Positions 1 through 7,653 of a stretch of 12,607 bases of DNA are shown one piece after another. The stretch comes from Gammaproteobacteria bacterium (GTDB lineage: Bacteria > Pseudomonadota > Gammaproteobacteria > Granulosicoccales > Granulosicoccaceae), in assembly GCA_020444765.1 (NCBI GenBank), contig JAGRHW010000066.1, positions 1 through 12,607 on the forward strand, given 5' to 3'. The stretch's first letter is position 1; each line of letters opens with the position of its first letter. A program made the position numbers and the translations under genes. The notes beneath the pieces were generated by a model. It had not been told where the DNA came from. It was given only the letters and a program-made list of their open reading frames with translations, and ran no database searches.

Positions 1-1277
1 TTAGAACCTATTTCAATCGACACTTCAAGGAGCCGGTGGCCTGCGTTTCGGATTCCATGACTGAGGATGCTGCGGTTTTCGGCGGACAGAAAAATATGTT
101 TGCCGGCTTGGAAAATGCCAAAGCCCTGTATAAGCCGGAAATGATTGCCGTATCGACCACCTGCATGGCCGAAGTCATCGGCGACGACCTGAACGCCTTT
201 ATCGGCAATGCCAAGAAAGAGGGCCATATCGAGCAGGATTTTCCGACACCGTTTGCGCATACGCCGAGCTTTGTCGGTTCCCACACCACGGGCTGGGATA
301 ATATGTTCGAAGGTGTTCTGCGGTACTTCACGCTAAACGAGATGGAGGGCAAGCAGGTCGGTGGCAACAGCAAAATCAATCTGGTGCCCGGTTTCGAGAC
401 CTATCTTGGCAACTATCGCGTGATGAAGCGCATGATGAACGAGATGGGCGTCGGTTACAGCATGCTGAGCGATCCGACAGATGTCCTTGATACGCCGGCT
501 GACGGAACCTACCGCATGTATGACGGTGGAACCACTATCGAAGAGGTCAAGGATGCACCGAATGCAATCGATACCTTGTTTTTACAACCCTGGCAATCAG
601 TCAAGAGCCGCAAGTTCGTCAAAAATACCTGGAAGCAGCCTGCGACCGATATCACCATTCCGATGGGGCTTGAAGCCACTGACGACTTCCTGATGAAGGT
701 GTCGGAGTTGACCGGCAAGCCGATACCGGACTCACTGACGCGTGAACGAGGCGTACTGGTCGATATGATGACCGACAGTCATGCCTGGCTGCACGGTAAG
801 AAATTCGGCTTGTACGGTGATGCGGATTTCGTCCTCGGCATGACCAAATTCTTGCTGGAACTGGGTGCCGAGCCGATACATATTCTTTGCAATCATGCCA
901 ACAAGCGCTGGAAGAAACAAATGGAAGAGCTGTGCTCGGCCTCACCCTACGGTCAGGAGAGCGAAGTCCATATCGGCAAGGATCTGTGGCATTTCCGTTC
1001 ACTGATGTTTACCAAAAAGCCTGATTTCATGATCGGCAACTCCTACGGCAAGTTTATTCAGAGAGACACCCTGCATAAGGGCAAGGAACACGAAGTGCCG
1101 TTGATTCGACTGGGTTTTCCGATTTTTGATCGTCACCATATGCACCGGGACACCACGCTCGGTTATGAAGGCGCTATCTATATGCTCAAAACACTGGTCA
1201 ATGCAGTGCTGGAGCGTCTGGATGAAGAAACGCGGGGTATGGGCACCACGGACTTCAATTACGATCTGGTACGCTAG
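1..1277 (+). CDS. nifK: Nitrogenase MoFe protein beta chain, 5' end missing
   Basis: This is the beta subunit of dinitrogenase, which with NifD holds the P-cluster and forms the alpha2beta2 MoFe protein that reduces N2 in the cytoplasm. The reading frame is already open at base 3 (first full codons read RTYFNRHFKEPVACVSDSM), so the gene starts upstream of the window; the GTG at 36 is internal. The visible 424 residues match the length expected from about residue 100 to the end of the 523-residue A. vinelandii NifK. The third P-cluster cysteine lies in STTCMAEVIGDD, and the serine equivalent to beta-Ser188 lies in FVGSHTTGWDN. The two earlier P-cluster cysteines must lie upstream. The end, RGMGTTDFNYDLVR, is a typical NifK C-terminus. 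nifH and nifD are presumably just upstream, with a shared sigma-54 promoter outside the window. Confidence 0.98.
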   Translation, partial: RTYFNRHFKEPVACVSDSMTEDAAVFGGQKNMFAGLENAKALYKPEMIAVSTTCMAEVIGDDLNAFIGNAKKEGHIEQDFPTPFAHTPSFVGSHTTGWDNMFEGVLRYFTLNEMEGKQVGGNSKINLVPGFETYLGNYRVMKRMMNEMGVGYSMLSDPTDVLDTPADGTYRMYDGGTTIEEVKDAPNAIDTLFLQPWQSVKSRKFVKNTWKQPATDITIPMGLEATDDFLMKVSELTGKPIPDSLTRERGVLVDMMTDSHAWLHGKKFGLYGDADFVLGMTKFLLELGAEPIHILCNHANKRWKKQMEELCSASPYGQESEVHIGKDLWHFRSLMFTKKPDFMIGNSYGKFIQRDTLHKGKEHEVPLIRLGFPIFDRHHMHRDTTLGYEGAIYMLKTLVNAVLERLDEETRGMGTTDFNYDLVR

Positions 1278-1285
1278 ATTTTCGG

Positions 1286-1309
1286 CCGGGGTGGGTATAC
1301 CCGCCCCGG
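1286..1309 (+). promoter_or_regulatory. GC-rich stem-loop between nifK and nifT
   Basis: Ten bases (1286-1295, CCGGGGTGGG) can pair with 1300-1309 (CCCGCCCCGG), with a single G-T wobble and a four-base TATA loop. It begins 9 bases after the nifK stop codon. A TTTT run follows only at 1317-1320, so it is not a canonical intrinsic terminator. Since nifT and nifY follow on the same strand with no visible new promoter, it may protect the 3' end of the abundant nifHDK message or act as a partial terminator that lowers downstream expression. The structure is seen; the role is inferred. Confidence 0.55.
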
Positions 1310-1397
1310 TCCGGGATTTTCTACCGGAATACGTCATGCACGTGCACTCTTGTTGAGCACATGCGGACTGACAGGATGAATGAAAGAGGTTGGTTCT

Positions 1398-1610
1398 ATG
1401 CCCAATGTAATGATCCGAGTCAAGGAAAATGGTGCGTTGCTTTTCTATGTCGCCAAAAAGGATCAGGAAGATGAAATCGCTCATGTCGAGAAAGACAGTG
1501 TGGACGAATGGGGAGGGGAGGTTGAATTGACGGATGGGTCAAAATACTACATTGACCCTATCAGTCCAAGGCCGGATTTTCCGACTACCCTGCGCTTCAA
1601 GCGCGCCTGA
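1398..1610 (+). CDS. nifT: NifT/FixU family protein
   Basis: A 70-residue protein of the NifT/FixU family, found directly after nifK in many diazotrophs. Its biochemical role is unresolved, and mutants in several species have little phenotype. The sequence begins MPNVMIRVKENG and has the conserved tract DEWGGEVELTDGSKYYI followed by a proline-rich end. An ATG six codons upstream (1380) would give a longer form, but the ATG at 1398 starts at the conserved family N-terminus and is preceded by an AGAGG ribosome-binding site at 1385-1389 with 8 bases of spacing, so 1398 is chosen. It lies 120 bases after nifK, behind a strong stem-loop, and is probably read from the nifHDK transcript at a lower level. 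Confidence 0.93.
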   Translation: MPNVMIRVKENGALLFYVAKKDQEDEIAHVEKDSVDEWGGEVELTDGSKYYIDPISPRPDFPTTLRFKRA

Positions 1611-1637
1611 CTGCATAAAATTGTAAGGAGAAATGAA

Positions 1638-1832
1638 ATGGCACTGGCTATCGTTAGAGATATCTGTACCGCATGCGGGGATTGCGAGCCCGTATGCCCG
1701 ACCCAATCCATTAAGCCTTTTAAAGGCGTGTATATGATCGAAGCAAGCACCTGTACCGAATGCGAAGGTGAATTCGATACCCCGCAATGCCTGGATGTTT
1801 GTATGGAAGATAACTGTATCGTTCCGGCCTGA
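1638..1832 (+). CDS. Small 2[4Fe-4S] ferredoxin, nif-associated
   Basis: A 64-residue bacterial-type ferredoxin that should carry two [4Fe-4S] clusters and act as a low-potential cytoplasmic electron carrier. The first motif is C10-x2-C13-x2-C16-x3-C20-P. The second is C39-x2-C42-x8-C51-x3-C55, with the eight-residue spacer seen in Allochromatium-type ferredoxins and in many nif-linked FdxN-like proteins. A ninth cysteine, C60, lies close to the C-terminus. AAGGAG at 1625-1630 is a good ribosome-binding site for the ATG at 1638. Its place between nifT and nifY suggests a job in nitrogenase electron supply or in cofactor assembly (for example as a donor for NifB), but the sequence alone does not say which partner it serves. 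Confidence 0.92.
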   Translation: MALAIVRDICTACGDCEPVCPTQSIKPFKGVYMIEASTCTECEGEFDTPQCLDVCMEDNCIVPA

Positions 1833-1851
1833 GGGCCTGAATGTCAACAGA

Positions 1852-1881
1852 CGGGTGTCAACATTTTCTCGTTGATGCCCG
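1852..1881 (+). promoter_or_regulatory. Stem-loop between the ferredoxin gene and nifY
   Basis: Bases 1852-1862 (CGGGTGTCAAC) pair with 1871-1881 (GTTGATGCCCG) over 11 positions including two G-T wobbles, leaving an 8-base loop. The hairpin covers the ATG at 1872 that is in frame with nifY, which is one reason to place the nifY start downstream at 1908. There is no strong T-run after it, so transcript stabilisation or partial attenuation is more likely than full termination. Confidence 0.4.
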
Positions 1882-1907
1882 CCTTTCATGTAATTACGGT
1901 GACAACC

Positions 1908-2630
1908 ATGAATGCAGCAGAACTGTCTAAGGAAATCGCCCTGAGAATCGGACTTGCCGCACGAGCACTGCCGGATACGGATGCTGCCCGTATGCTGACG
2001 GTGCTGGCCGATGCCGTCGGACTGCCGCCTACCGGGCAGTCACTGTCCGGCTTGACGGTGCAGTCCCTGAAGAAGGCGGCCGAAGGAGAATTGTCTGAAA
2101 TCGATACAGACTCGCTGAAAAAAGCGCTGTCTTGCCTTAAAGGTGAAACGGGTATCAGTACGGAGTCCTTACCAGAAATACAAGCCTGTGAAAATGATGA
2201 GCTGGCAGACAGTGTTCGAGTGGCCTGCGCATCGAACAGCGGCGAGCTGGTGGACGGCCACTTCGGTTCCTGCAAGCGCTTTCTGATCTATCAGGTGTCC
2301 GGGCAGGAGCTGCGCCTGATCGATATCCGGGAGATCGACGAAAGTCAGGCTCCGGACGACAAGAACGGCTACAGAGCATCGCTGATTGCGGACTGTCAGA
2401 TTCTCTTCGTCGTCTCGATTGGCGGACCGGCCGCCGCCAAGGTCATACGCGCGGGTATTCACCCGGTAAAACGACCCCAGGTGGGTCCTGCCAAAGAGAT
2501 ACTGAATGAATTACAACAGGTTATAGGCGATCATGCGCCACCCTGGCTGGCCAAAATCATGGGGCAGACGCCGGAACAACGTATTCGCTTCGAGCGTGAG
2601 GCCGGACCTGCCGAGGACGTGAGGGCATGA
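1908..2630 (+). CDS. nifY: NifY, FeMo-cofactor-binding accessory protein
   Basis: A 240-residue protein of the NifY/NafY group, which binds apo-MoFe protein and FeMo-co and helps cofactor insertion. The N-terminal part (about residues 1-95, starting MNAAELSKEIALRIGLAARAL) resembles the helical NifY/NafY N-terminal domain. The rest (about 103-225) is the FeMo-co-binding fold shared with NifX and NifB. Its core is VACASNSGELVDGHFGSC, where H118 in the HFG motif matches the cofactor-binding histidine known in NafY. The tail APPWLAKIMGQTPEQR is typical of the family. A longer start at 1872 is possible but lies in a stem-loop without a ribosome site; 1908 has GGTGA at 1898-1902. It overlaps the next gene by ATGA. 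NafY is the alternative name; position after nifT favours NifY. Confidence 0.92.
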   Translation: MNAAELSKEIALRIGLAARALPDTDAARMLTVLADAVGLPPTGQSLSGLTVQSLKKAAEGELSEIDTDSLKKALSCLKGETGISTESLPEIQACENDELADSVRVACASNSGELVDGHFGSCKRFLIYQVSGQELRLIDIREIDESQAPDDKNGYRASLIADCQILFVVSIGGPAAAKVIRAGIHPVKRPQVGPAKEILNELQQVIGDHAPPWLAKIMGQTPEQRIRFEREAGPAEDVRA

Positions 2631-2893
2631 TTACACCGACCCAGCTTAAGTCCGTGGCGGAACAGACGGCTGCGTTGTCTATGTCAGAAAGCGTTGCTTT
2701 TATCCTGCGGGAAAAGTTTCCGGAAATCCACTTCACTTTCTGCCAGGACGACGATGTCTGTTCCGGACAGCCGGTATTCAGCAGTGACAGTTTCAAGCTG
2801 TATCTTATCGATGGCAGCAACCATTGCCTGAGTTTTACTCAGGATATGAAAGAAGCGACCGGTATTGTTGTTGCCGAGACAAATGACGAATGA
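2627..2893 (+). CDS. Small nif-cluster protein, DUF6129-like
   Basis: An 88-residue protein with no known activity. It matches my memory of the small conserved protein encoded between nifY and lrv in Azotobacter-type clusters (annotated as DUF6129 in recent databases; I have not been able to check this). Visible traits are an N-terminal helical stretch MITPTQLKSVAEQTAALSM, the segment IHFTFCQDDDVCSGQPV with two cysteines, and a probable beta-rich end FKLYLIDGSNHCLSF with a third cysteine. No signal peptide or membrane segment is visible. The start overlaps the nifY stop (ATGA at 2627-2630) and the stop overlaps the start of lrv in the same way, so all three are translationally coupled. A role next to NifY in MoFe protein maturation is inferred only from location. 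Confidence 0.8.
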   Translation: MITPTQLKSVAEQTAALSMSESVAFILREKFPEIHFTFCQDDDVCSGQPVFSSDSFKLYLIDGSNHCLSFTQDMKEATGIVVAETNDE

Positions 2894-3651
2894 TTCTGGC
2901 AATCATGTCTGGCGATAAGGATCAGACAGCGCGTGTCGATTGCAGTAACTGCCCACACAGGGATGACAGATTAAAGGAAGGGAAATGCAACCCGGGCGAC
3001 AGTTGTGTGAGAGCGATGAGCGGACGGCAAATCGCACGTTTTTTCACATCGAATCCTGATCTCGCCGATGAGTATGCGGGTGATGGCTTCTGGGAGCGAC
3101 GTGCCATAGCGGCCCGGTATATCTCCCAACAACGTCTGTTGCAGATGCTGGACGACCCTGACGAGGTCGTCCGCCGTGTTCTGGCGTACCGTTTGCCTCT
3201 GGGCGAACTCGGACCGCTGATAAAAGACCCGGACCGTGAGGTCAGGGTGACTGTCGCGGATCGCTTACCGGCGGACGAAATCGAGATCATGGCAGACGAT
3301 GAAGATTACCTGGTGCGCCACTATGTAGCGAAACGACTGACGAAAGGGCGTTTATTCAGAATGATCGCCGATCGTGACAGTGAAGTCCGTAAAACCGTAG
3401 CCGCAAGGATTCCTAAGGTAAGTCTTGGTCTGATGGCTGGAGACGAAGATGCAGCGGTCAGAATGGTTGTGGCACGGAGAATGGCCGAAGAGACACTTTT
3501 TCTAATGATAAATGATGCTGATTGGCGTGTAAGAATGGTGGTTGGTGAGCGGCTGCCGGTGGAACAGTTGACTGTGATGCAGGACGACCCGGATGAGGAC
3601 GTGCGTGAGCTGGTCAGTCGGCGCCTGCAGCAAAACCTCAACCCGAAATAG
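2890..3651 (+). CDS. lrv: Leucine-rich-repeat-variant (LRV) Fe-S protein
   Basis: A 253-residue homologue of the A. vinelandii LRV protein, whose structure shows a helical repeat superhelix with an N-terminal [4Fe-4S] domain. Here the four N-terminal cysteines are C18, C21, C33 and C39 (C-x2-C-x11-C-x5-C). From about residue 90 on, roughly seven repeats of 24 residues follow. Each has the pattern D-x-D-x-x-V-R-x-x-V-A-x-R-L, seen for instance in DPDREVRVTVADRL and DADWRVRMVVGERL. Function is unknown; a redox or scaffold role in nitrogenase assembly has been suggested from its place in nif clusters. The start at 2890 overlaps the previous stop (ATGA). An alternative ATG at 2905 would remove five residues and keeps all cysteines; neither has a strong ribosome site. 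Confidence 0.93.
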   Translation: MILAIMSGDKDQTARVDCSNCPHRDDRLKEGKCNPGDSCVRAMSGRQIARFFTSNPDLADEYAGDGFWERRAIAARYISQQRLLQMLDDPDEVVRRVLAYRLPLGELGPLIKDPDREVRVTVADRLPADEIEIMADDEDYLVRHYVAKRLTKGRLFRMIADRDSEVRKTVAARIPKVSLGLMAGDEDAAVRMVVARRMAEETLFLMINDADWRVRMVVGERLPVEQLTVMQDDPDEDVRELVSRRLQQNLNPK

Positions 3652-3746
3652 CAAACTGCCATTCACTGTTACTCAGATATCGTAAAAGCCCGGAAACGTA
3701 CAATCGGATGTCTGTTGCCGGATTCGTTGACGGAAGGTAAAAACGG

Positions 3747-4697
3747 ATGACGTTATCAATTTCTGAAGAAGAGTTGAGCTCCCTGATTGAAACCCTTTCA
3801 CCGGTGCCGGATGTAGCGGGGATCGAGTCAGCGCTTAAGCAGCGCATGCCCGCCCTGGACTGGCAGTGGGTGAAGACCCGTTCTCACTGGCACAGACTCG
3901 GTGGCGTGGTCGATCAGGACCACCGGCGTATTTGCGACAATATTCAGGACTGGGCTGTTGCCGTTGCAGATGGCGATGTGGATGAGCTGATTACGCGATA
4001 CGCGGATCTTAATTATTTTGCCACACGGCTGGCCGGAAAAACGCATTATTTCACTGCTCCCTGTTCCGATGACCCGATGGACTTTATGCAGCTCGAAGTC
4101 GAGGAATTACAGGAAGTGGTCGATCGGCCACTGGTGGAACCGGATGTTTTTCCGGATAGTCTGGAAGAGTTTCTCGATCCGGTCGACTACAGTCACGTTG
4201 AGTCTGTACCCATCGGTGAAGCGCGGTTTTTTTTCCGAAGAGTGTCTTCCATCTCTGATCTGATACGACAGGCAGGCCGCGAATCTAACAGACAACCGAA
4301 TCCGAATCTCATAAGGTTTTTTTCGGACTGGCGGCAGAGTAGCGCCGGCGAAGCACTGCATTTATGTCGTTACTGGGTAATGAGTATCAGCCAGTATCCC
4401 GACAAGGACAGTGAAAATACGCTTTTGTTGCGTCCTAAAAGTGTCTATGACGGCGCCGTACCGGCATGGCCCGATTCGGGTTCTTTCAATGGGGCAGAGC
4501 TTGCAGTATATATCCACGCCTATGATCGGCAGGTGGGTTATCCGTTTGCCTGGTATTTCAACCTGCTGGGGCAGAAATCCGCAAACCTGCATATCATCGA
4601 GTCTGTTCTGAAAGACCAGATAGGCGCCTATGACTACCTGCCGGCTCGGGACCTCAAACTGCTGCGGCGCTGGGAAGAGTGTCCCTATGCGGTTTGA
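3747..4697 (+). CDS. Unrecognised 316-residue protein in the nif cluster
   Basis: I do not recognise this family. The ATG at 3747 has a clear GGAAGG ribosome site at 3732-3737, and codon use looks like that of its neighbours, so it is very likely a real gene. The product is soluble-looking: no signal peptide and no membrane helix are visible. It is acidic in the middle (for example EVEELQEVVDRPLVEPD) and rich in aromatic residues, with a tryptophan- and histidine-rich tract (DWQWVKTRSHWHRLGG) near residue 38. Only three cysteines are present, widely spaced, so it is unlikely to bind an Fe-S cluster alone. It sits 95 bases after lrv and ends just before the nifE promoter, so it probably belongs to the end of the nifHDKTY-lrv transcript. 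No equivalent is known to me in the Azotobacter cluster. Confidence 0.85.
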   Translation: MTLSISEEELSSLIETLSPVPDVAGIESALKQRMPALDWQWVKTRSHWHRLGGVVDQDHRRICDNIQDWAVAVADGDVDELITRYADLNYFATRLAGKTHYFTAPCSDDPMDFMQLEVEELQEVVDRPLVEPDVFPDSLEEFLDPVDYSHVESVPIGEARFFFRRVSSISDLIRQAGRESNRQPNPNLIRFFSDWRQSSAGEALHLCRYWVMSISQYPDKDSENTLLLRPKSVYDGAVPAWPDSGSFNGAELAVYIHAYDRQVGYPFAWYFNLLGQKSANLHIIESVLKDQIGAYDYLPARDLKLLRRWEECPYAV

Positions 4698-4741
4698 GAT
4701 CTCACAGATTGTTCAGTTTGCCCCAGAAAAACAGTCCGGTT

Positions 4742-4757
4742 TGTCGCTTTTGCTACA
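4742..4757 (+). promoter_or_regulatory. NifA upstream activator site for nifE
   Basis: The sequence TGT-CGCTTTTGCT-ACA fits the NifA consensus TGT-N10-ACA exactly. Flanking bases extend the dyad (TTGTCGC facing GCTACAA, one mismatch). Its centre lies about 78 bases before the predicted transcription start of nifE. An A/T-rich block (4763-4792) lies between it and the promoter and could help DNA bending, though no good IHF consensus is visible. Confidence 0.75.
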
Positions 4758-4800
4758 AGGCGAAAATTAAAAAATACATATAAAACAGTTAGATAGCGTG

Positions 4801-4816
4801 TGGCATATGGTTTGCT
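4801..4816 (+). promoter_or_regulatory. Sigma-54 (-24/-12) promoter of nifENX
   Basis: TGGCAT-ATGGT-TTGCT matches the sigma-54 consensus TGGCAC-N5-TTGCA at all but two positions. The invariant GG (4802-4803) and GC (4814-4815) are separated by exactly 10 bases. Transcription should start near 4827, giving a leader of about 27 bases before the nifE ATG. With the NifA site at 4742 it indicates NifA-dependent expression of nifE and the genes after it under nitrogen limitation. Confidence 0.85.
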
Positions 4817-4853
4817 CGACTGAGATTACATCGACTGAATAGAAGTGCAGCGC

Positions 4854-6254
4854 ATGAAACAAAAAGACATTGCCGAACTGTTGGATGAGCCGGCCTGTGC
4901 TCATAACAAAAAATCCAAATCCGGTTGCGCAAAACCCAAGCCTGGCGCCACCGCCGGTGGTTGTGCATTCGATGGCGCGCAGATTGCCTTGCTGCCGATA
5001 GCCGATGTCGCACATATCGTCCATGGTTCGATCGCCTGCGCGGGCAGTTCCTGGGATAATCGCGGCACCCGTTCCAGCGGTTCGCGTCTGTTCCGGATCG
5101 GCATGACGACCGACCTGACGGAGCAGGACATTATCATGGGGCGAAGCGAAAAACGTCTGTTCCATTCCATCAAGCAGGCCATCGACGGTTACTCGCCCGC
5201 TGCGGTGTTTGTTTACAACACCTGTATACCCGCCCTGATCGGAGATGATATCGATGCGGTTTGCAAATCCGCCGCCGAGCGGTGGCATGTGCCGGTGATA
5301 CCGATCGATGCCGCAGGATTCTACGGTACCAAAAATCTCGGTAACCGGATTGCCGGCGAAGCCATGGTCAAATATGTCTGCGGCACCAGAGAGCCGGACC
5401 CGCTGCCCGAATCGGTACAGAGGGAAGGCGTCAGGGTACACGATATCGCCCTGATCGGAGAATACAACATTGCCGGTGAGCTGTGGCACGTGCTGCCCCT
5501 GATGGACGAACTGGGCTTGCGTGTTTTGTGTACGCTTTCCGGTGACGCCCGTTTTCACGAAGTACAGACCATGCACCGTTCCGAAGTGAATATGATGGTC
5601 TGTTCCAAAGCCATGATCAACGTTGCGCGAAAGCTTCAGGATGCGTTCAGTACGCCCTGGTTCGAAGGCAGTTTTTATGGCGTAAGAGATGTCTCTCAGG
5701 CGCTGCGCGATTTTGCCCGTCTTATCGACGATTCCGCATTGACCGCACGAACCGAAGCCCTGATCGCGCGCGAGGAAAACGCTATTGCAGAGAAGCTGCA
5801 ACCGTGGCGCGAAAGACTGCAGGGGAAAAAGGCGCTGCTTTATACCGGCGGTGTGAAATCCTGGTCAGTCATAGCCGCGCTTCAGGATCTGGGCATGGAT
5901 GTGGTGGCAACGGGAACCAAAAAATCCACGGAAGAAGACAAGGCAAGGATTCGTGAGCTGATGGGCGACGAGGCGGTAATGCTGGAGGACGGCAATCCCA
6001 GGGCCCTGATCAATATGGTTAAGGAAAACCAGGTCGATGTGTTGATCGCCGGTGGCAGAAATCTTTATACAGCCCTGAAGGCGCGCATTCCGTTTCTGGA
6101 TATCAATCAGGAACGGGAGTTCGCCTATGCCGGCTATGCCGGAATGCTTGAGCTGGCAAAGCAGCTGGCTCTGACGATAGAAAGCCCGATCTGGCCGGCG
6201 GTGCGTACGCCGCCGCCCTGGGGCGGAGACGTGGAGATACGCGCACATGGCTGA
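4854..6254 (+). CDS. nifE: NifE, FeMo-co assembly scaffold subunit
   Basis: A 466-residue NifD-like subunit of the NifE2N2 complex, which receives the NifB-made [8Fe-9S-C] core and lets molybdenum and homocitrate be added before transfer to apo-NifDK. The N-terminus [20 protein letters not shown] is a family signature. Cysteines C37 (GGCAFDG), C62 ([12 protein letters not shown]) and C124 ([12 protein letters not shown]) correspond to the Fe-S ligands known in A. vinelandii NifE. The conserved C-terminal cofactor-site cysteine lies in [19 protein letters not shown] in frame at 4845 is possible, but the ATG at 4854 fits the conserved N-terminus, with AGAAG at 4841-4845 as ribosome site. It follows a sigma-54 promoter and overlaps nifN by 8 bases, which suits coupled synthesis of the two partners. 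Confidence 0.98.
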   Translation: MKQKDIAELLDEPACAHNKKSKSGCAKPKPGATAGGCAFDGAQIALLPIADVAHIVHGSIACAGSSWDNRGTRSSGSRLFRIGMTTDLTEQDIIMGRSEKRLFHSIKQAIDGYSPAAVFVYNTCIPALIGDDIDAVCKSAAERWHVPVIPIDAAGFYGTKNLGNRIAGEAMVKYVCGTREPDPLPESVQREGVRVHDIALIGEYNIAGELWHVLPLMDELGLRVLCTLSGDARFHEVQTMHRSEVNMMVCSKAMINVARKLQDAFSTPWFEGSFYGVRDVSQALRDFARLIDDSALTARTEALIAREENAIAEKLQPWRERLQGKKALLYTGGVKSWSVIAALQDLGMDVVATGTKKSTEEDKARIRELMGDEAVMLEDGNPRALINMVKENQVDVLIAGGRNLYTALKARIPFLDINQEREFAYAGYAGMLELAKQLALTIESPIWPAVRTPPPWGGDVEIRAHG

Positions 6255-7653
6255 AGTCGTCAAACGTAACAAGGCCCTGTCAGTCAGTCCTTTGAAGGCG
6301 AGTCAGACTATAGGTGCGGCTCTGGCATTTCTGGGTTTTCGCAGGGCCATACCGATGCTGCATGGCTCACAAGGTTGCACAGCCTTCGGGAAAGTTTTTT
6401 TCGTTCGGCATTTTCGCGAGCCTATTCCCCTGCAAACCACGGCGATGGATCAGGTGACGACGGTAATGGGGTCGGAAGACAGCGTCATCGAAGGCCTCAA
6501 AACGATCGCCGAAAAAAACGCTCCCTCTTTGATCGGGGTTCCGACCACCGGCTTGGCCGAAACACAGGGCAGCGATGTCAGCATGGCCGTCAGCAATTTC
6601 CGGAAGAGGTATCCCGAATATGAGCACATTCCGGTGGTTCCGGTATCCACCCCGGATTTCAGCGGTTGTCTGGAAACGGGTTTTGCCAGGGCGGTCGAAG
6701 CGATAATCGAGTATGTCGTGCCGGCATCCAAAGTGGCGAAAGCTGCTTCCGGAAAGAAGCAGGTTACGGTATTGACCGGTTCGGCGCTGACACCGGGGGA
6801 TCTGGAAGAACTCAGGGAGATTATAGAGCTTTTTGATCTGAACCCTGTGCTGGTGCCGGACTTGTCTGATTCTCTAGACGGACACCTGAGCGAAGCACTT
6901 TTCTCTCCGCTGACCGTGGGCGGGACAACCGTGGAATCGTTGACGACCCTGGGCGACTCCGTCGCCACGCTGGTAATAGGCCGATCAATGAACAAGGCGG
7001 CCGACCTGCTGCAGAAAAAAACAGGAGTTGGAGACTACCGCTTTGATCACCTTATGGGGTTAAAGGCGATGGATGCATTTCTGCTGAGTCTGCGGGAAAT
7101 TTCGGGTAAGGATATTCCAGCCAGACTGGAAAGACAGCGTGCACAGCTTCAGGACGCCATGTTGGATTGCCACTTCATGCTGGGTATGGCCAGGGTTGCC
7201 ATAGCCACGGACCCGGATCTGCTGATTGCATTTGATGAGCTGCTGTCTGGTACAGGGGCTCAGGTCGTGGCAGCGGTGTCTGCCGCGAATGCAGCCGTGT
7301 TAGAGAGTCTATCGGCGGATACCGTAAAAATAGGGGATTTCGAGGATCTTGAAAGTCTGGCATCGGAGCATCAGGCAGAAGTTCTGCTGGCAAACTCGCA
7401 TGGTCTGGAAAGCGCGAGACGACTCGGCATACCGTTGCTTCGCACCGGGTTTCCCCAGTACGACACCCTGGGTGGCTACCAGAAAACATGGATCGGTTAT
7501 CGGGGTAGTCGCCAGACACTGTTCGATCTTGCCAATATCATGCTGACGCTGGAGAAGGGCGAGATTCATCCTTACCACTCCATTTATTCCCGGAACGGGG
7601 AGGCCAGCTATGGTTGCGACAAGACGGCTTCAGCGCATGGCTTGCAAGGCTGA
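6247..7653 (+). CDS. nifN: NifN, FeMo-co assembly scaffold subunit
   Basis: A 468-residue NifK-like partner of NifE in the cofactor-maturation scaffold. C44 in [14 protein letters not shown] corresponds to the single NifN cysteine that joins three NifE cysteines in holding the scaffold's [4Fe-4S] cluster. Other family traits are [21 protein letters not shown], the [13 protein letters not shown] segment and the C-terminal [19 protein letters not shown]. The start overlaps the nifE stop by 8 bases, with GGAG at 6233-6236. Its 3' end overlaps nifX by 44 bases. It is an ordinary full-length NifN rather than the NifN-NifB fusion seen in some clostridia. Confidence 0.97.
   Translation: MAEVVKRNKALSVSPLKASQTIGAALAFLGFRRAIPMLHGSQGCTAFGKVFFVRHFREPIPLQTTAMDQVTTVMGSEDSVIEGLKTIAEKNAPSLIGVPTTGLAETQGSDVSMAVSNFRKRYPEYEHIPVVPVSTPDFSGCLETGFARAVEAIIEYVVPASKVAKAASGKKQVTVLTGSALTPGDLEELREIIELFDLNPVLVPDLSDSLDGHLSEALFSPLTVGGTTVESLTTLGDSVATLVIGRSMNKAADLLQKKTGVGDYRFDHLMGLKAMDAFLLSLREISGKDIPARLERQRAQLQDAMLDCHFMLGMARVAIATDPDLLIAFDELLSGTGAQVVAAVSAANAAVLESLSADTVKIGDFEDLESLASEHQAEVLLANSHGLESARRLGIPLLRTGFPQYDTLGGYQKTWIGYRGSRQTLFDLANIMLTLEKGEIHPYHSIYSRNGEASYGCDKTASAHGLQG

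Noticed and set aside
36..1277. nifK starting at the GTG at 36.
   Set aside because: The frame is open upstream and encodes conserved NifK residues (RTYFNRHFKEP), so the GTG is an internal valine codon and the true start is outside the window.
4695..4704. Ten-base palindrome TGAGATCTCA at the end of the 316-residue gene.
   Set aside because: It has no loop and no T-run, so it is not a terminator, and I know no regulator that fits; short palindromes of this size occur by chance.
4767..5801. Long minus-strand open frame (344 codons) opposite nifE.
   Set aside because: It lies wholly opposite the nifE promoter and gene; its product has no recognisable family and is explained by the codon bias of nifE. 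It would also run through the sigma-54 promoter.
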